From: Rhexocercosporidium sp. MPI-PUGE-AT-0058
Lineage: Eukaryota > Ascomycota > Leotiomycetes > Helotiales
DNA: 64,000 bases
NCBI GenBank assembly: GCA_020746875.1
Contig: JAGTJL010000027.1
Coordinates: forward strand, 372,001 to 436,000
Reading direction: 5' to 3'
This document shows, piece after piece, positions 12,121-24,547 of this stretch (positions within the stretch are counted from its first letter, which is position 1; every line of letters begins with the position of its first letter). The notes under the pieces were generated by a model, which was not told the origin of the DNA, did no database searches, and saw only the letters and a list, made by a program, of their open reading frames with translations. A program made the position numbers and the translations under genes.

Positions 12121-13203
12121 TTATGTAGACTCAACCCCAATCCTTAAAGCTTGAAAGATCAGATCAACCACAGTTTCTTCGAACGGTCTCCAGGTGATTT
12201 CAAGAGCCTTAGCAGCGGTCTCCCATCACGACCATGCGAATCATCAATAATCCGCACTTCATCGGAAACGTTTCAGTTCTTATCGTTAAATTCCTCTATC
12301 CGCTGCCAACGAGTAAGAGGACCGTTGAGGAGACGCAACAACAAATCTCTTACTTCCCGCATCAGGCCTCAAAAGCCCTTCCACATGGGTCTCAGCCAAG
12401 TCTCTCACGTCAACCCAGAATGGCACTCTAGCCACAGGCAGTGGTTGTCCACTCGCAACCATCCACAACATCCTATTCGACTCGTTGAGTTTATCTACAC
12501 CGGCAACAGGATGATCAACAGACCCAAAGGTCATCAGTGGACACAAATTTACAATGCCGAAGTTGGGTGTCTGCTGTTCGACAAAATTCTACGTTTTGAG
12601 CTCAGCGAACTTTTTAGATCCTCGGTATGCAATTACTGTACTTGTAGCTGAGTCGATGGATTCCTCGTATGTGAGTAGATTCCAATCCTCGGATGTGTAT
12701 GTGAAGTAGGGAGGAGCTTTTCTGTTGACGTTCATGACTGTAGCGAAGGAAGATGTAATTACGATGTGTTGGATCTTGCTGTTGGAGCAGCTTCAAGTAT
12801 TGAGCGCACACCATTTATGGCTGGAAGAATGAGCTCCTTCTTATTATCCTCCGTGCTATATGTGAACGGCTTCGGCGCCATCAGCTTCCTTGCCTTCGGA
12901 GACCTAGGCCATAACTTTCACTCGCGACATGTATTACAGCGTCGACATCCTTGACTGCATCATAGAATACCTAACTCTTCTCAAAATCCTCAAATTGCAC
13001 GAAATCCAGCCAGGCTTGCATCATTGCTTTTTCCTTTCCCCATTGAACGAGCTCCGCGCACTTTCAGACCTCGGTTCCACAAGACATCCACGACGTGAGC
13101 TCCAATAAATCCAGTGGCTCCTGTGACGAGCACATATCTGGAAGGTCAGCCAATACTGTTGTGGTGAAGGGATCGAAGAAACAATGACGTAAGATGGAGC
13201 CAT
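12121..13203 (-). pseudogene. Broken NAD(P)-dependent short-chain reductase (GRE2/epimerase type)
   Basis: Family motifs run in order on the minus strand but in different frames: a start at 13203 (MAPSY), the Rossmann motif VLVTGATGFIGAHV, then QAWLDFVQFEDFEKS, a TAG, VFYDAVKDVDAVIHVAS, DNKKELILPAINGV, TYTSEDWN, SKKFAELK, FWVDVRDLAETHVEGLL and a C-terminus FEETVVDLIFQAL ending at TAA 12121. Between them lie at least three frame changes and one in-frame stop, and the expected first intron has a poor donor (GTCATT). Intact relatives are extended SDRs of about 340 residues that reduce ketones or aldehydes. No open frame covers more than a quarter of the gene, so no product is expected. The decay is substantial, but the reading can still be followed end to end. 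Confidence 0.85.
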
Positions 13204-15385
13204 GATGAGATCTCGGGCTTGGGAAGCTTATATTTATTATACTTTACTTCTTACATCGACCTGATTCTGCACGCTGAGCCGAAGTAGATTATCGATCTGA
13301 AAGAACATGGGTGCGGGGTACTTGCAATGACTAACGAACCTGGAGGCACGGGTCTGTGGTCCACAGGCGGTTTCGCGAGGCACTTTCAGGCTTAGAAAAC
13401 ACAAAGTAGGCGAGTTCACACTTAAATATATCAATGAAAGCTTAATCGTTTTACTTTATTAATGAAATATATAATAAATAAGAAGCATGTCTGCCTTTCT
13501 TTTAACTAGATTTTTAAATTGCTATTTTGCGTAAGAATTATAAATTTTCATTTGGCTGTGAAATGCCCTGTGGAGCACAGACCCATGCTTCCAGGTTCGT
13601 AATTCTTGGCCACCAATCATCACTGTTAAGCGGCATTTCCTCATCTCTACTCTTCCAACTATTACCTACTTTCATAACGTCTATTTACCTCTTCCAACTT
13701 GAAGGTCAAGTCTCCAAGATCTCGCCTGAAACAACCACTTCCAATTATCGCACTGCTGTGCAGTTCACTAATGCGATCCGCCTTTCCCTCCCATCACTCG
13801 GAAGGAATCTACGCCATCTCGTGAGTAATAACTCAACTCTGCTACATGTATCAAAGCAGACTTCGGTCGCACGCAACATCCCCCCGATCCGCGCTGCACA
13901 TCAGGTGCCTTGCGGCCATTACTGCGCCTCCAAGCGATTAGACTGACAGCTTTGCAACGTATATCGTGTCATCCTCTTCGAGCTCTCGGTTGCTCTTCTT
14001 GGTATACCTGCTTGAGGTCAGACGATAAAAAAACCTCTTCACCCCGAATCCAGCAGTTCTCGCAGTTTATGCAGCTTGTTTCGGCGTTTTCTTGCCTCAT
14101 CACAGCTCATTTGAATGGGATTTTGATTGGATGCCAAACGAACACCCCGAATCAGCGGGACGACTGGTGCGGCGAAGTTGACCCTGCCGCAAGGCTACTG
14201 ACCTAAGTTCATGTACCATTCAAGATAGAACCTCGGATTTCGGAGACTAGTCATTTGGTTTGCTCGCCTTGAGGATTGTTTAATTGTCAAGAACGAAACA
14301 CTCCCATTTCTAGGTGAAGTGACAAGAAAATCAGCATGCAAAAGTCACGGGTTTGATAACCCACGTATCCAGTTGTTGTCCACGGTCACGAAGCCCCTTC
14401 TTCCTTGAGAAATTTACGCAGCTACTGCTATTAAGAGCTCCGGATCTTGAACTATCCAAGCTGAGATGAGCTGGGAGTTCTAGATTCTGCTGATCGTGGA
14501 ATACCACGATTCAGTCCACATCACGCTGGTCTGCCCTATTCACGACTAGACTTGGAGTTGTGACATCTTTGAAAAGAAGACGTGAGGATGATTGCGAGAG
14601 AGAGACAGAGAGAGCTTGTGGGTTTTGGAGGTTCCTCTTCGTTACGTCCAGCCCGTACGCAAATCAGAATTGCGATGCATGAATGTTTGTTTTTGAAGCT
14701 TTTTCTAAAGTGGATGCCAGTAGCTTCAAGCCCTTGTGTGTCAATCCATGGGACTGTGAGGATCTAATCTTTGAGTTGGAATCGAACTTCAGGTATATGG
14801 CCATGCAGTTGTTTGCATTGTTTCGCTGCTCGGTCGGCTCCAGTTTCTGCATGGAGCTTGATAAATCCAAATTTACAGTCTCTCTCAGATTTTTTCGACG
14901 GGACAATGCCAAGTAACAATCCCTGAAATGGCCCAAAAAGACACACTGTGCTCGGGCTTTGGCAATCTCAGCTCAACGAGATTTCGCAAGGGGGCTTTGA
15001 AAACCCAAATAACGAAGCACAACCCCAACAGAGTCTAGAAGAAACATCTAATTCACACAATACTAAAACAAAAGGCAACAGAAGAAAGGACTGAATCTGA
15101 GGCTCCGAAAGAATGAGTTGATGTTATTGCCACTCACGTCAAGTATTTGAAGTGGGAATAAGATTTTGTGGAATCCAATGCCTTGAAATTACCCTGCGCT
15201 TAACTGGAACACCCTATAGAGCAGCCGAAACAGTGGCGAGTATCCGAGCAGCGACTTTCCAGTACTCAAAGCTTGTTGCATCTACCACCATCGGATCATC
15301 TCGATGGTATGTTTTGATATACAATATGAGCGCTGCTGATCGCCTCTTATCAAATGTCGCTCTTATCAAGGAGCAAAGTACAGTA
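13204..15385. other. Gene-poor region with AT-rich core and an inverted repeat
   Basis: No gene recognised in 2.2 kb. An AT-rich core (13430-13550) lies between two inverted repeat arms described separately. The frames at 13910-14206 and 14580-14940 have no familiar motif. Confidence 0.4.
13334..13600. repeat. Inverted repeat pair around an AT-rich core
   Basis: The left arm 13334-13388 and right arm 13559-13600 are inverted copies sharing ACGAACCTGGA-GCA-GGGTCTGTG-TCCACAGG and a trailing GCA-TTTCA. The left arm has an extra insert of about 11 bp. Each arm contains a near-palindrome (CTGTGG-T-CCACAG in the left). Total span is about 267 bp. It may be a decayed small inverted-repeat element; no target duplication was found. 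Confidence 0.6.
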
Positions 15386-17245
15386 TCAACCACTTTTTAC
15401 GGAACTGATGATGATCTCTGCAGCCATCTCTGCGATACCATACACAGCAGTTTGCAAATGACCCGATATAAGGACCGGAATAATGCTGGCATCCACAACT
15501 CTGAGATTCGTCGTTCCATACACCTTCAAGTTTGAATCAACAACCCCACCATCCTTCTTCGGAAGCATAGAGCACGTTCCAAGCGGGTGAAAAATGCTGA
15601 GTGTAGTATTCAACACAAAATCTCTCCATTCGGCGTCTGTGTTGACTCTATCCAACCCGGGCTCATACTCAGATACCCAAACATCTCTCATAGGGGGAGT
15701 GAGAGCAATCTCGCGACATTTCTTAGCTGCTGCGATGGCTGCTTGCACGTCATGTTCGTTGCTAAGGTAATTAGGATCGATGACAGGTTTTCCGAGCGGG
15801 TCTGTGGCGTTAATGTGTACGCTACCCCGACTGAGAGGGTGCATGACAGCTGCGATGAAAGTCCAGAAACCCTTCCCGTACAGCGGAGTTCCAATGGCGG
15901 GATAGCCTTGCAATCCGGTGTACCCATCGCTGCCGATAACCTCGAGCTGAGGTACAGTCTGGTCTGAAAGCCACTGCAACATTTTCTTGTCTGCGGGACG
16001 GGAAGAATCACCGATAGCCTCCTTGGCGAGCTTAATGAACTTGGAGTTGTCCTCTCCGGCTTGATCCCAAGTTTGGAAAGTATATGCACTGCCGGTGTAG
16101 TCGTACATTGAGTCCTTTCCATCAATCCATAGCTGAAGCTGCTCAGCTGCATATGTGGTGTTGTATCTGAGAATGTCGAACGATGTAAAGTTGTCCTTGA
16201 GCTGATACGAGGTTTGAATGCGGACATGATCTTGAAGATTCTCGCCAACAGCAGGGAGATCAATCATCTGAGCGATACCTGCCCCTTCAAGAACAGATTT
16301 CTTGCCAATTCCAGACAGTTCAAGAAGACCTGGGCTCTGAAAAGATCCGGCAGACAGGATGACCTCTTGGCGTGCAGCGATAATAGTGCCGTCCGTCAGT
16401 GTGACTCCAGTGGCCGTATAGCTTTGCCTGACTTTCTTGAGATTGATTTTGGCGACTCGGTTGTTTGTCAACACGGTGTGCTTGGCGCCAGCTAGAGGCA
16501 GATACCCGTTGGCACTGTAAGAACGATTGTAGTGCGTGGGGTCAATACTGCTAGGCGAATATGAAGCACCAAGAAGATTCCCACCAAGATACTCCTTGTT
16601 TGTTTTGACGCCCAGTGCATTCAACGCAGGAATCCATCCTGCTTGTTGAGAAGGGATGAATCGGTTGATTGTGGCGCGAATTGGACCATTCTTGCTCTCT
16701 CCTGCGTCTCCATACCACTCCGTGTTTGCGCTGGTGAGATTTTGAGATCGGTTCATCATCTTCAAAAACTTCTTCCAATTCCATCCGGGATTCCCAACTT
16801 CTTCCCATCCATTGTACTCCTTTTCGGACGATCGATCGTAGGTCATGAGATTCAGGGCTGAGGAGCCTCCCAGCACCTTTCCGCGATTTTGAGATAGGAC
16901 TCTGTTCTTGAGTCCCTCTTGGGGAGTGGTGGTGAAGTTCCAGTCATATTTTGTGCCAAGTGTTGTGCCTTTCTTTCCGGGGATGTTGATATTGAGTTCG
17001 TCCAGGGCAGATGGGCCTGCTTCGATGACTAAGATCTTGGAATTTGGTAGACCCTGACTCAATCGAGTGGAGACTGCCAGCCCGGCTGTTCCACCACCAA
17101 CGATGATCTATGACCAAAATCAGTTGCGGTTCTTACATGGAGGGAATTGTATGCTACTCACATAATCGTAGATATTTGCATCAGCAGCAACAATACAAGA
17201 ATACAGAGCTGCAGTCAAGATGACACTAATGAGGGGCGAAATCAT
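15386..17245 (-). CDS. Secreted GMC oxidoreductase
   Basis: Two exons: 17245-17162 and 17107-15386, 601 residues. Exon 1 encodes a signal peptide (MISPLISVILTAALYSC...). The intron (GTGAGT...TAG) is phase 0 and joins IYDY to IIVGGGTAGLA, the FAD-binding dinucleotide fold. Further marks are NRGKVLGGSSALN, SAGSFQSPGLLELSGIG, HPLGTCSM, and a C-terminal GHLQTAVYGIAEMAAEII. The His of SIFHPLG and the His of SGHLQ fit the GMC active-site pair. Length, signal peptide and motifs agree with aryl-alcohol oxidase, glucose oxidase or glucose dehydrogenase types; the substrate cannot be read from sequence. It lies near a second GMC gene of a different subfamily. Confidence 0.92.
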
Positions 17246-18550
17246 CTTGCGAATCTTCCAGGCGGGCAGGTTTCCCAAGATATCCTTGGAGAAAAAACAA
17301 CAGCAAACAATTGAGGAAGGTTCTTCTCGGACTCTCGACAGGAAGGACTCGAGAGCGGATTCTGGACCTCATATACCAGACAGAATCCGATTCTGCCAGG
17401 AAGCAGGGCAGCCTGCACGATTTCGGTAGTGCGAAGAGTTTTGACGAATTATCTGTGCAGCGGACCAACTCCACTGCAGTCATCTTCGCCGCTAAAGCAC
17501 GTCTTACAAGGGGCCTGGCAATTGAAATTCCTTGTACTGTATCTTCAATTAGCAGGGATCGCAATAATTTCCAAGGTACCGTTGGAGGCGGTGTAACGGC
17601 TAATTATGCACCTATGAGGGCGATGGGGGGTGCCTTGATCCGGGGCAAAGATGAGATCGGGATATAATCTCCATTGCATGTCTTGTCAGCTTATGCGTCA
17701 ATACAAAATCAGGTACGTCCCAGGCTTGCTAGTAAATGAAATCGTCCGGCACTAGTGATCAAGGTCTAATGAGAGATCAAAGTTCGATTAAGCTCTACTT
17801 AGGTTTGAAGATGCAGTTCGCACGAGGTACAGTGACCTTCTTGGCTTGGAAAAATCATATCATTTATGAAAGCGTACCAAAAGTTAAGGTGATCTTGGCT
17901 ATAAAGATTGTTGATTTCTTGAAAGGATTTGTTATGGCGGCGAGGTTGAATTCAGTTTGTCTACATTTTGATAGCCAAGAATTATTGCCCGAAGAATCCA
18001 CTTCGGTGGGGAATTCGCTCAGCGGCCTGAAGCATTCCTTTCGTCGATTGAATTCAGTCAATCGATGTCGCAGTTTTCTGAGTTAGTCTTGAGTCATCGT
18101 CTGGTCTATCACATTAAACGAAAATTGAGACGACCGTTTGAAAGGAATCCTGGTTGAATGCTAGGCTGTACAGGAACAGTCGTTTTAGCGTAGTCTGGGA
18201 GAATTATGGCTAAGTGCGGGGTAGCGTAGGGACAATTTACAGTGCGTAAGACACTGTGCCTTGCTACTCAGATTGCCACTTCGAAGTATTTCAACAACTA
18301 CAGCTTCATCCGGCCAAACTTCTACAGGAGTATTTAATAGCGCTCTAAGGTTGGTAGAACCTCTCAGGAGATTTGGACTTCATTTCCAAAGTTCAAACTC
18401 TAGGACAGCCTTTGAGCAATGAAGGATGAGCCAGCCTGTGGACCGAGAGCGACAAGCTATCAATCGTAAGTATGTACAGTAGTGGTATGCAGGGAAATAT
18501 CATTGAAGAGAATCTGAAGAATTCGTCAAGCACAAAGCATTGGTAAAGAG
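17246..18550. other. Intergenic region between the two GMC genes
   Basis: It contains the promoter of the upstream-read GMC gene and the 3' flank of the second one. No other gene is recognised. Confidence 0.4.
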
Positions 18551-20548
18551 CTAGAGATTCGGTAGTCCCAGCTCAGTGGCAATGATGTCTGCTCCCTTCT
18601 CTCCAACCACCAATGCAGTATTATTTGTGTTCGCTCCAACATTCTCTGGGACGATGCTCAGATCAATCACTTTCAAACCTTGCACTCCATATACGTTCAA
18701 AAACCTGTCTACAACGCCCATTTCCTGTCTGGGTGCCATTTTGGCCGTGCCAAGCGAATGCCAGGTGGTAGTGAGATTTTCTCGCAGGTATTGCTCTATG
18801 GCTTTATCGTCTTCTGCGGAGTACACAATATCCTCGGTGACGGTCATGCCTTGGTCAACATCAAGATCCAGACAGGCTGCATTCGATTGAGAGGAAAATT
18901 TGGGATGTGCGCTAGCAAGTTCACCACGATACATATTGGTTCGTCTCATAATCTCCCGCTGCTTCTTGTATTGCCAGATGTGTGCCTTCAGATCAAAATC
19001 GTTCTCATCGGACAAGTATCCTGTGTCAAACTTCGGCGGATCCGAAATTCTAGGTCCCGTAATATGGATGCTGCCACGGGAGTAGGGATAAGCGTTGTAG
19101 CTGGCGATCGAAATGAACTCTGCATCTGTGTAGAGTGACCGGTCTACGAAGAATCTAAGCCCAAGTAAGCATACGGCCTATCAAAAATGATTGGAACTCA
19201 CTCTCCAATCAAAGCGAGAAGTCCAAGTGGTTTGGAAAGCTCTTTCTTGAAATCCTTTTCCCAGGCAGTTTGAAACTCTCGTCCCAAAGCTGCAACTTCC
19301 TGTTCATCTGGGCGAATCTTCGCTGCGACGTCAACGGTATTCCATCTGACATTCGGACTAACCTGCTTGATGGCTTCATCCAAAGTCTGAAGTCCTCTAA
19401 GGAGTGCGTTATTTGTTTCGTGAAGTTTGAGATCTGTCTTGTACGCAGGGAAAACACCGGTGTGGTCTTGGTAGTCGTGGCCAACACCTGGAATATTGGC
19501 GACAACGGGAACAGAAGCTTTTTGAAGGACCTTGAAATCTCCTACTCCTGATCTCTCAAGAACTAATGGAGTACCACATGCCCCGGCAGAGACGACGACC
19601 AACTTCCGAGCTTTTACAACCTTCGTAGCCGTCACAGGGTGATATAGTAGGTTCAGGCTGATTTCAACCCCATTCGCAATTTTCTGCTCGTCGAACAAGA
19701 CTCGAACGACTTGGTTCTCCACAAGTACATGAATATTCTGGTGCTTCCCATCGTTGATTAGGGGATGGAGGTAGGTGTGGGCAGTATCTTGGCGTTTCCC
19801 TTCTGGCGAAACATACCGCAACCAACGACTAACCCCGTTGTTGGACTCCAGATCTTGCAGGTCGACAATTTCAGGGAAGCCCACTTTCGAAGCCGCTACG
19901 ATGAAATCTTCTTCCGACCTCTTTACGCGGAATCCCCCATTCGAGATGTGAACTGGACCCTCAGACCCATGTGTATCTAGATATCCAGCTCCATGATATG
20001 TCTCGAGCTAAAGAGGTTCAGCAATGTGTTAAAAGACGGCTAAGCTGAAGCATATTTTCTTCAGATATGGAAGCAAATCTTTTGCAGTCCATCCGGGTGT
20101 CTTCCATGAGTTGAAATCGCAAGCTTGTGCTCTTGTGTACCTGCATCTGTTAGAGTTGGTTTCTACCGTCATACACACTTACATCATAAAATTGATAGAT
20201 GAACCTCCACCAAGAATGCCGCCGCTTAGAACAATTGGCGACCTCCCAGCCAAATGTTCAGATTTCTCCCCTTGCCAGAATGTTGCCGTCGTGCTTACCG
20301 GGAGTACGTTGAGGAAGAATACACCCGGATGGACAATTGTCGGATTATTGAAGTTGTTTTGACCAGCCTCGACGACCAGAATGGACAAGCTGGGATCTGC
20401 GGCAGCGAGTCTTGCCGCTACGATGCATCCAGCAGTTCCTCCTGAGGAAATTAGCTGTTGATGCATGTCTAAAGGTAATTTTCATACCTCCAGCGATTAT
20501 GATATCAACTTCATCGAGGCCGATGGGAAGTTGGTTATAGATACCCAT
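18551..20548 (-). pseudogene. Alcohol-oxidase-like GMC oxidoreductase with a damaged 5' splice site
   Basis: Exons on the minus strand: 20548-20488, 20441-20183, 20140-20056, 20007-19202 and 19154-18551, which would give 604 residues. Motifs: IIIAGGGTAGCIVAARL (FAD fold), GGGSSINFMMY, VVVSAGACGTPLVLERSGVG, TTWHSLGTAKM and NTNNTALVVGEKGADII. The His of WHSLG and Asn of NTNNTA form the GMC pair seen in alcohol oxidases. Introns 1, 2 and 4 are normal. The intron between LPYLKK and LETYHG (20055-20008) begins AT (ATATGC) and ends TTTAG. Frame continuity requires splicing exactly there, so the expected GT has become AT. Without splicing, the frame stops after about nine codons, leaving about 145 residues. 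It is either a recent pseudogene or a gene with an AT-AG intron. No peroxisomal SKL-like end is present. Confidence 0.8.
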
Positions 20549-20805
20549 TCTTGGGTGCTTACGATTGAACGTTGCTTGGATCGATCAGGACGACTGGAGG
20601 TGAGGGGATGGTCTTATGGATGCTAAAACGGGTTGCACATGTCATTGTATAACCGTACACGACATCTCCGCGGTCTCTGCGGCCCCAACCAAACCAGGTC
20701 CGGTGTATTCAGGAATGGCACAAAACCATCTTGTGGTGCAAGGTGAAATGTCGCTTCATCTTGAGGATTGAAACGAGTTGAGAATGCATATCTTATTTCG
20801 TAACA

Positions 20806-22693
20806 CTATTTCTTTCCCAAGGACGAAATTGTACGTAGCTGTCTCTGCTCGAACATGTCAGGGCCTTGATACTCCCGGATACTGTAGTCAAAGAACCCCT
20901 CTACCACCATGCGAATAGATACCAAGCATAAAGGGTCGACGTAAGCTGCAAGCTCAGCTATGATAGCAACGACGCTATCAATGTCTTGCTTGGCGTACTC
21001 CCTACCAGGCAATTTCCTCAATTCTGTGGCTCTCTTTCGATATTCCGCCCTGTTGGACTTGTCAAGATCGGAATTAAGAATTTGTATTGCAAACAGAACC
21101 GCCCCGTATCTTGAATCAACCTTTGACCCGGCAATTTCAGACAGTTTCTGTGGTTCATGTCGGGTCCACCCATTCTTTGTGAGCATTGCCATTCCGTCAT
21201 AAATGCTTCCAACGAGAGAACGACGGAATACGAGTCCAACTGCTGTTCCCCCAATAAAGTACAAACTGTATTCTGGTGGGAATAAGACAGGATCCAACAT
21301 CTGACCGCCGATGTTGGACCAAGCCAGTGACACAAAAGCCTTATTCAAGAAGTCTGAAGGCTTTTTAGTGCCCTTGAAAGGCATTAGTTGGCGAAACAGT
21401 GACACAGCTTCCCTCTCCAGCAGGGGTCCTCCGAAATGACAACATTTCCCAAAGTAGTGATTGCAGCATTCCGGACGAAAGATCCAATTGGACCATTGGT
21501 TTTTTTCTCCTCAATGCTGGACAAGGCAAATTTGTTGGCTTGATCAATCAAATCTCTGGAAGTGATATACAGAATATCTTGTAAGACGGCAACAAAGGTT
21601 GATGGCTCTTTTGATTGGCAGAAAGCGACGAGTCCGAAGAGTAGCATGGGTCGGTTGAGTCGATAGTCGACAATTTGGTCTTCCTTGCCAATGCAGTCAA
21701 CAGCTAACGATACCACTGCAAATACACGGTCACGGATATCCTCACACCCAGGCTTGCCGATGCCCAGAATAAGCTCCTCCAGATTTAAAAATCGGCCGTC
21801 TGCGGCCCTCGTGCGATGACCTGTGTAATGATCACTGGCACGCTGAGGTGGCTATGGCACAATAGAATAGCTAGAGGAGCGCTGTAGACTCGCTGGTGAT
21901 ATTTGAATTTATACAGAAGCTAATTGCTAAGGAGGGAAGATTACCTCTTCCCCCTCACTGCCCTTATGAGGGCAGTGATTACGCAATCAGCGCTAAGAGC
22001 ACAGACTATTACAACCTGTGTAAACCGCGACCCTGTTCTTTCGGATCTGATGATTCATTTGGCACAATGGAGCCCAAACGAAGAAGAGAGGCCCTTTGGT
22101 ACTCTTTGAGCCACAGTGGAACACTACCTCCTTCGCGAGAGCAATCTCTTGGATAGTCCAAGCTCTCTCCCAATAGTCGCGCAAACATACTTCACCCAGG
22201 GCTTGCTGAGCTTTCGATTGAGCCACTGAGTAATCAGAGGTACCGAATTTCCCTGCGTTCAGTCGGTCGAACAGTAATTAGGTCACTGTCGTCAGCCGCT
22301 GGGCCAATTAGCATTGTAGTAGATCTAGCCCATCATCCCAAGTTGATGATTTATTTCCTTCGTGTTATTCTGATTGATGCAGATGGCATCGACCCAGAGT
22401 GGAAGATCCTCTACGGGGCTTCGCACTGCGTGCAAAGCGGCGTAAAGGCTGGGTTGTATATGAAACGGTTTGCCATTGATAACGATCCATCTTTGTTCTG
22501 TTGCTGTGCCCCAGGTGTAGGAGAGAGCGCTGTATTTGCCTGCAACTGATCTCATAGTCTCCACTGAAAGTTCACCATGGAGTGGTTCTCCAGGATCTCC
22601 CGGCGTAATGTGAAATATTCGAAGCGATGGAACAGATGGTTTGGACAGGGCCAGAGACTCGTATGGTGACCATGACTGAGGTTTATACGGCAT
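20806..22693 (-). pseudogene. Broken HET-domain (heterokaryon incompatibility) gene
   Basis: The N-terminal part (22693-22325) is a clear HET domain: YSALSYTWG, WIVINGKPF, LPLWVDAICINQNN and EINHQLGMM. A TAG follows at 22325. The continuation (IYYNA, GPAADDSDLITV, then FDRLNAGKFGTSDYS, YWERAWTIQEIALAKEVVFHCG) is in shifted frames. Further on come LEELILGIGKPGCEDIRDRVFAVVSLAVDCI, which matches the D-R-VYALLGL block of the family, and a C-terminal part of about 190 residues in yet another frame from about 21400 to 20806. There are at least three frame changes plus one stop and probably a small deletion after IYYNA. HET proteins trigger cell death on fusion of unlike individuals; this copy should not make a full product. 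Confidence 0.85.
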
Positions 22694-24547
22694 GAGGACG
22701 GATGGATAGATGATTTGGAATTGTACCTTGCTGGATTCTCCCTGATGTGCTGAATAGTATCAAGATCTTGTCTTCGAATATGTTGAGCGTCCCTACATGG
22801 CTTTCAGCTCGTAAGCGCTGTGGCGTTTGGTCTCAACACCCCCGGTGTTTCAATGAAGCTCCGTGGATTATAAGCTTTCAAAAGCGTACAAAAACGAGAC
22901 CAATCAACGCCATTACTGTGAAAGATTAATAAGAACCAAGGCTACAGATCTCAATACAGATATGTCAAATCCGGTCTAGTCACATGATCTTGCATTATCC
23001 TGAGCCGTTGGCCGATTTGTCGCGGTGATGGATGCTTGGGCACCTTTTTTGAACTCTTCAAGCCGAACCAAAAACATGTCAAAAATCCAAAGAAAAAAGA
23101 AACTGCAAGATGGAGGAGACCCCGTGGCCACGCCCTGTCCCTTACAGCTGCGAATGCCGCACAAGTGCTGGCCCAGACTCTGTAAAGTGCTTCGGCGCCG
23201 ATGTTGGCCGGGCGAAATACCGTGAGTTGGGTAAGGGCATCATCAAGGAGTACACTAAAGTTCTTTTGTTGAATTGAAGATTGTCAAATAATTCAAAAAC
23301 CGAGGGTTTCAGCTGTTCAAGGGAATAAGCGCTCTTCGGGAGATTCGATAAGAAGGGTTAGAATATCAGCCAGACGGACAAGTGCTGATTTGGAAGTTTA
23401 ATCTGCACATAGGATTCAAACATTGGAAACCAAGACTCGGGGTTTTTAGGGTTAGTCGATACAAATGTACTCGATGAGACATGAAACTTCAATGGATCAT
23501 ATCCCACAAATTCATGAGCTGCCATCAGTCAAGCGTGAATTATCGAGAGACGAGGACCTCTGTGTAGTCGGCGATTGTTTTGTTCCTCCATATTGCCGCT
23601 CAAAGGAAGTGCAAGGTCACAATCTCGATATGCAGATCTATTTCAGGTTCGACCTCTTCATGACTGACTCTACTCTATTCAGAGGACGAAATGGCTCCTT
23701 CATCTTAAATGAAATATCGCAGAATTGTGAAGGCGGAGTACAAACTAGATTCTCGGCAAAGATCCATCGAGCCTTGGCTTCGCATGGACTCCAGTTTTGA
23801 TTCGCTAAGCATTCAGGGGAAGCGAGCGCAGGATGAGCCTTGTGCAACAACACGACACTTTAGAATTAGGCTACTTCAGCCTCACGAGGGGTCTGTAGAT
23901 CTCATGGAAACCCAGAAGATCTCAGCTGTAGTCGTCAATTGGATTCGTTTAGCCCCCAGGATTCTGCCTCGTCGGTATATCGTCGTTGTTTAGATGTATT
24001 GTAGTGCAACAAAGCAGAGTTGATGCCACGAGCCGCCGGTCCCTTGCTCTACAGACGGGAAGATCCTACGAAGACAAAGTACTTCCAAATTCGTTGTTGA
24101 TATGCATGTTGTACAATCCTTCAGTCTTGGCAAAATTTCGTTTCCCTCAGATCGCGCAAGTATCAACACTTTCAGAGGTGGTGGGAAGCGTTTAAGCAGC
24201 GGAAATAGTACCTTTTCTTGTTTTTGAAGCTCCTTGGCAAGGCAGAATGCCCTCAATCTTCAGCTCGCATTAATGAAATATGAAAATCTTAGAGTGATGA
24301 CCCGTGTCTAAAGATACAACGAACCTATTCAGGAAAATGCAATGCTTAGGAGGACAACAAAGCAAACGTTAGAAGTGATATGGTAGTAGGGTAGGGTGAG
24401 GACAATACCATCGGGATATCTATAAGAAGATCATATTCTCCTCCATCAATCTCCATCTCATCAGCAGTAATTACTTCTTCTATCCAAAGCACAGAAAATC
24501 GTCTCTCACATTCTTACATCACTTCAAAGACATTTTCCACTTCCAAA
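22694..24547. other. Intergenic region
   Basis: No recognised gene in 1.85 kb. A 111-codon plus frame starting at ATG 23465 has no familiar motif or visible intron partner and is left uncalled. A TATA-like TATCTATAAG at about 24417 precedes the secreted peptide gene. Confidence 0.4.

Noticed and set aside
15587..17062. Overlapping frames opposite the GMC oxidase
   Set aside because: They are antisense or out-of-frame shadows of a gene with full family motifs.
8125..20548. Secondary-metabolite cluster
   Set aside because: No PKS, NRPS, terpene synthase or other backbone enzyme is present; the gene mix alone does not support it.
23465..23800. 111-codon plus-strand frame with ATG
   Set aside because: No motif, signal peptide or neighbouring exon; too weak to call a gene.
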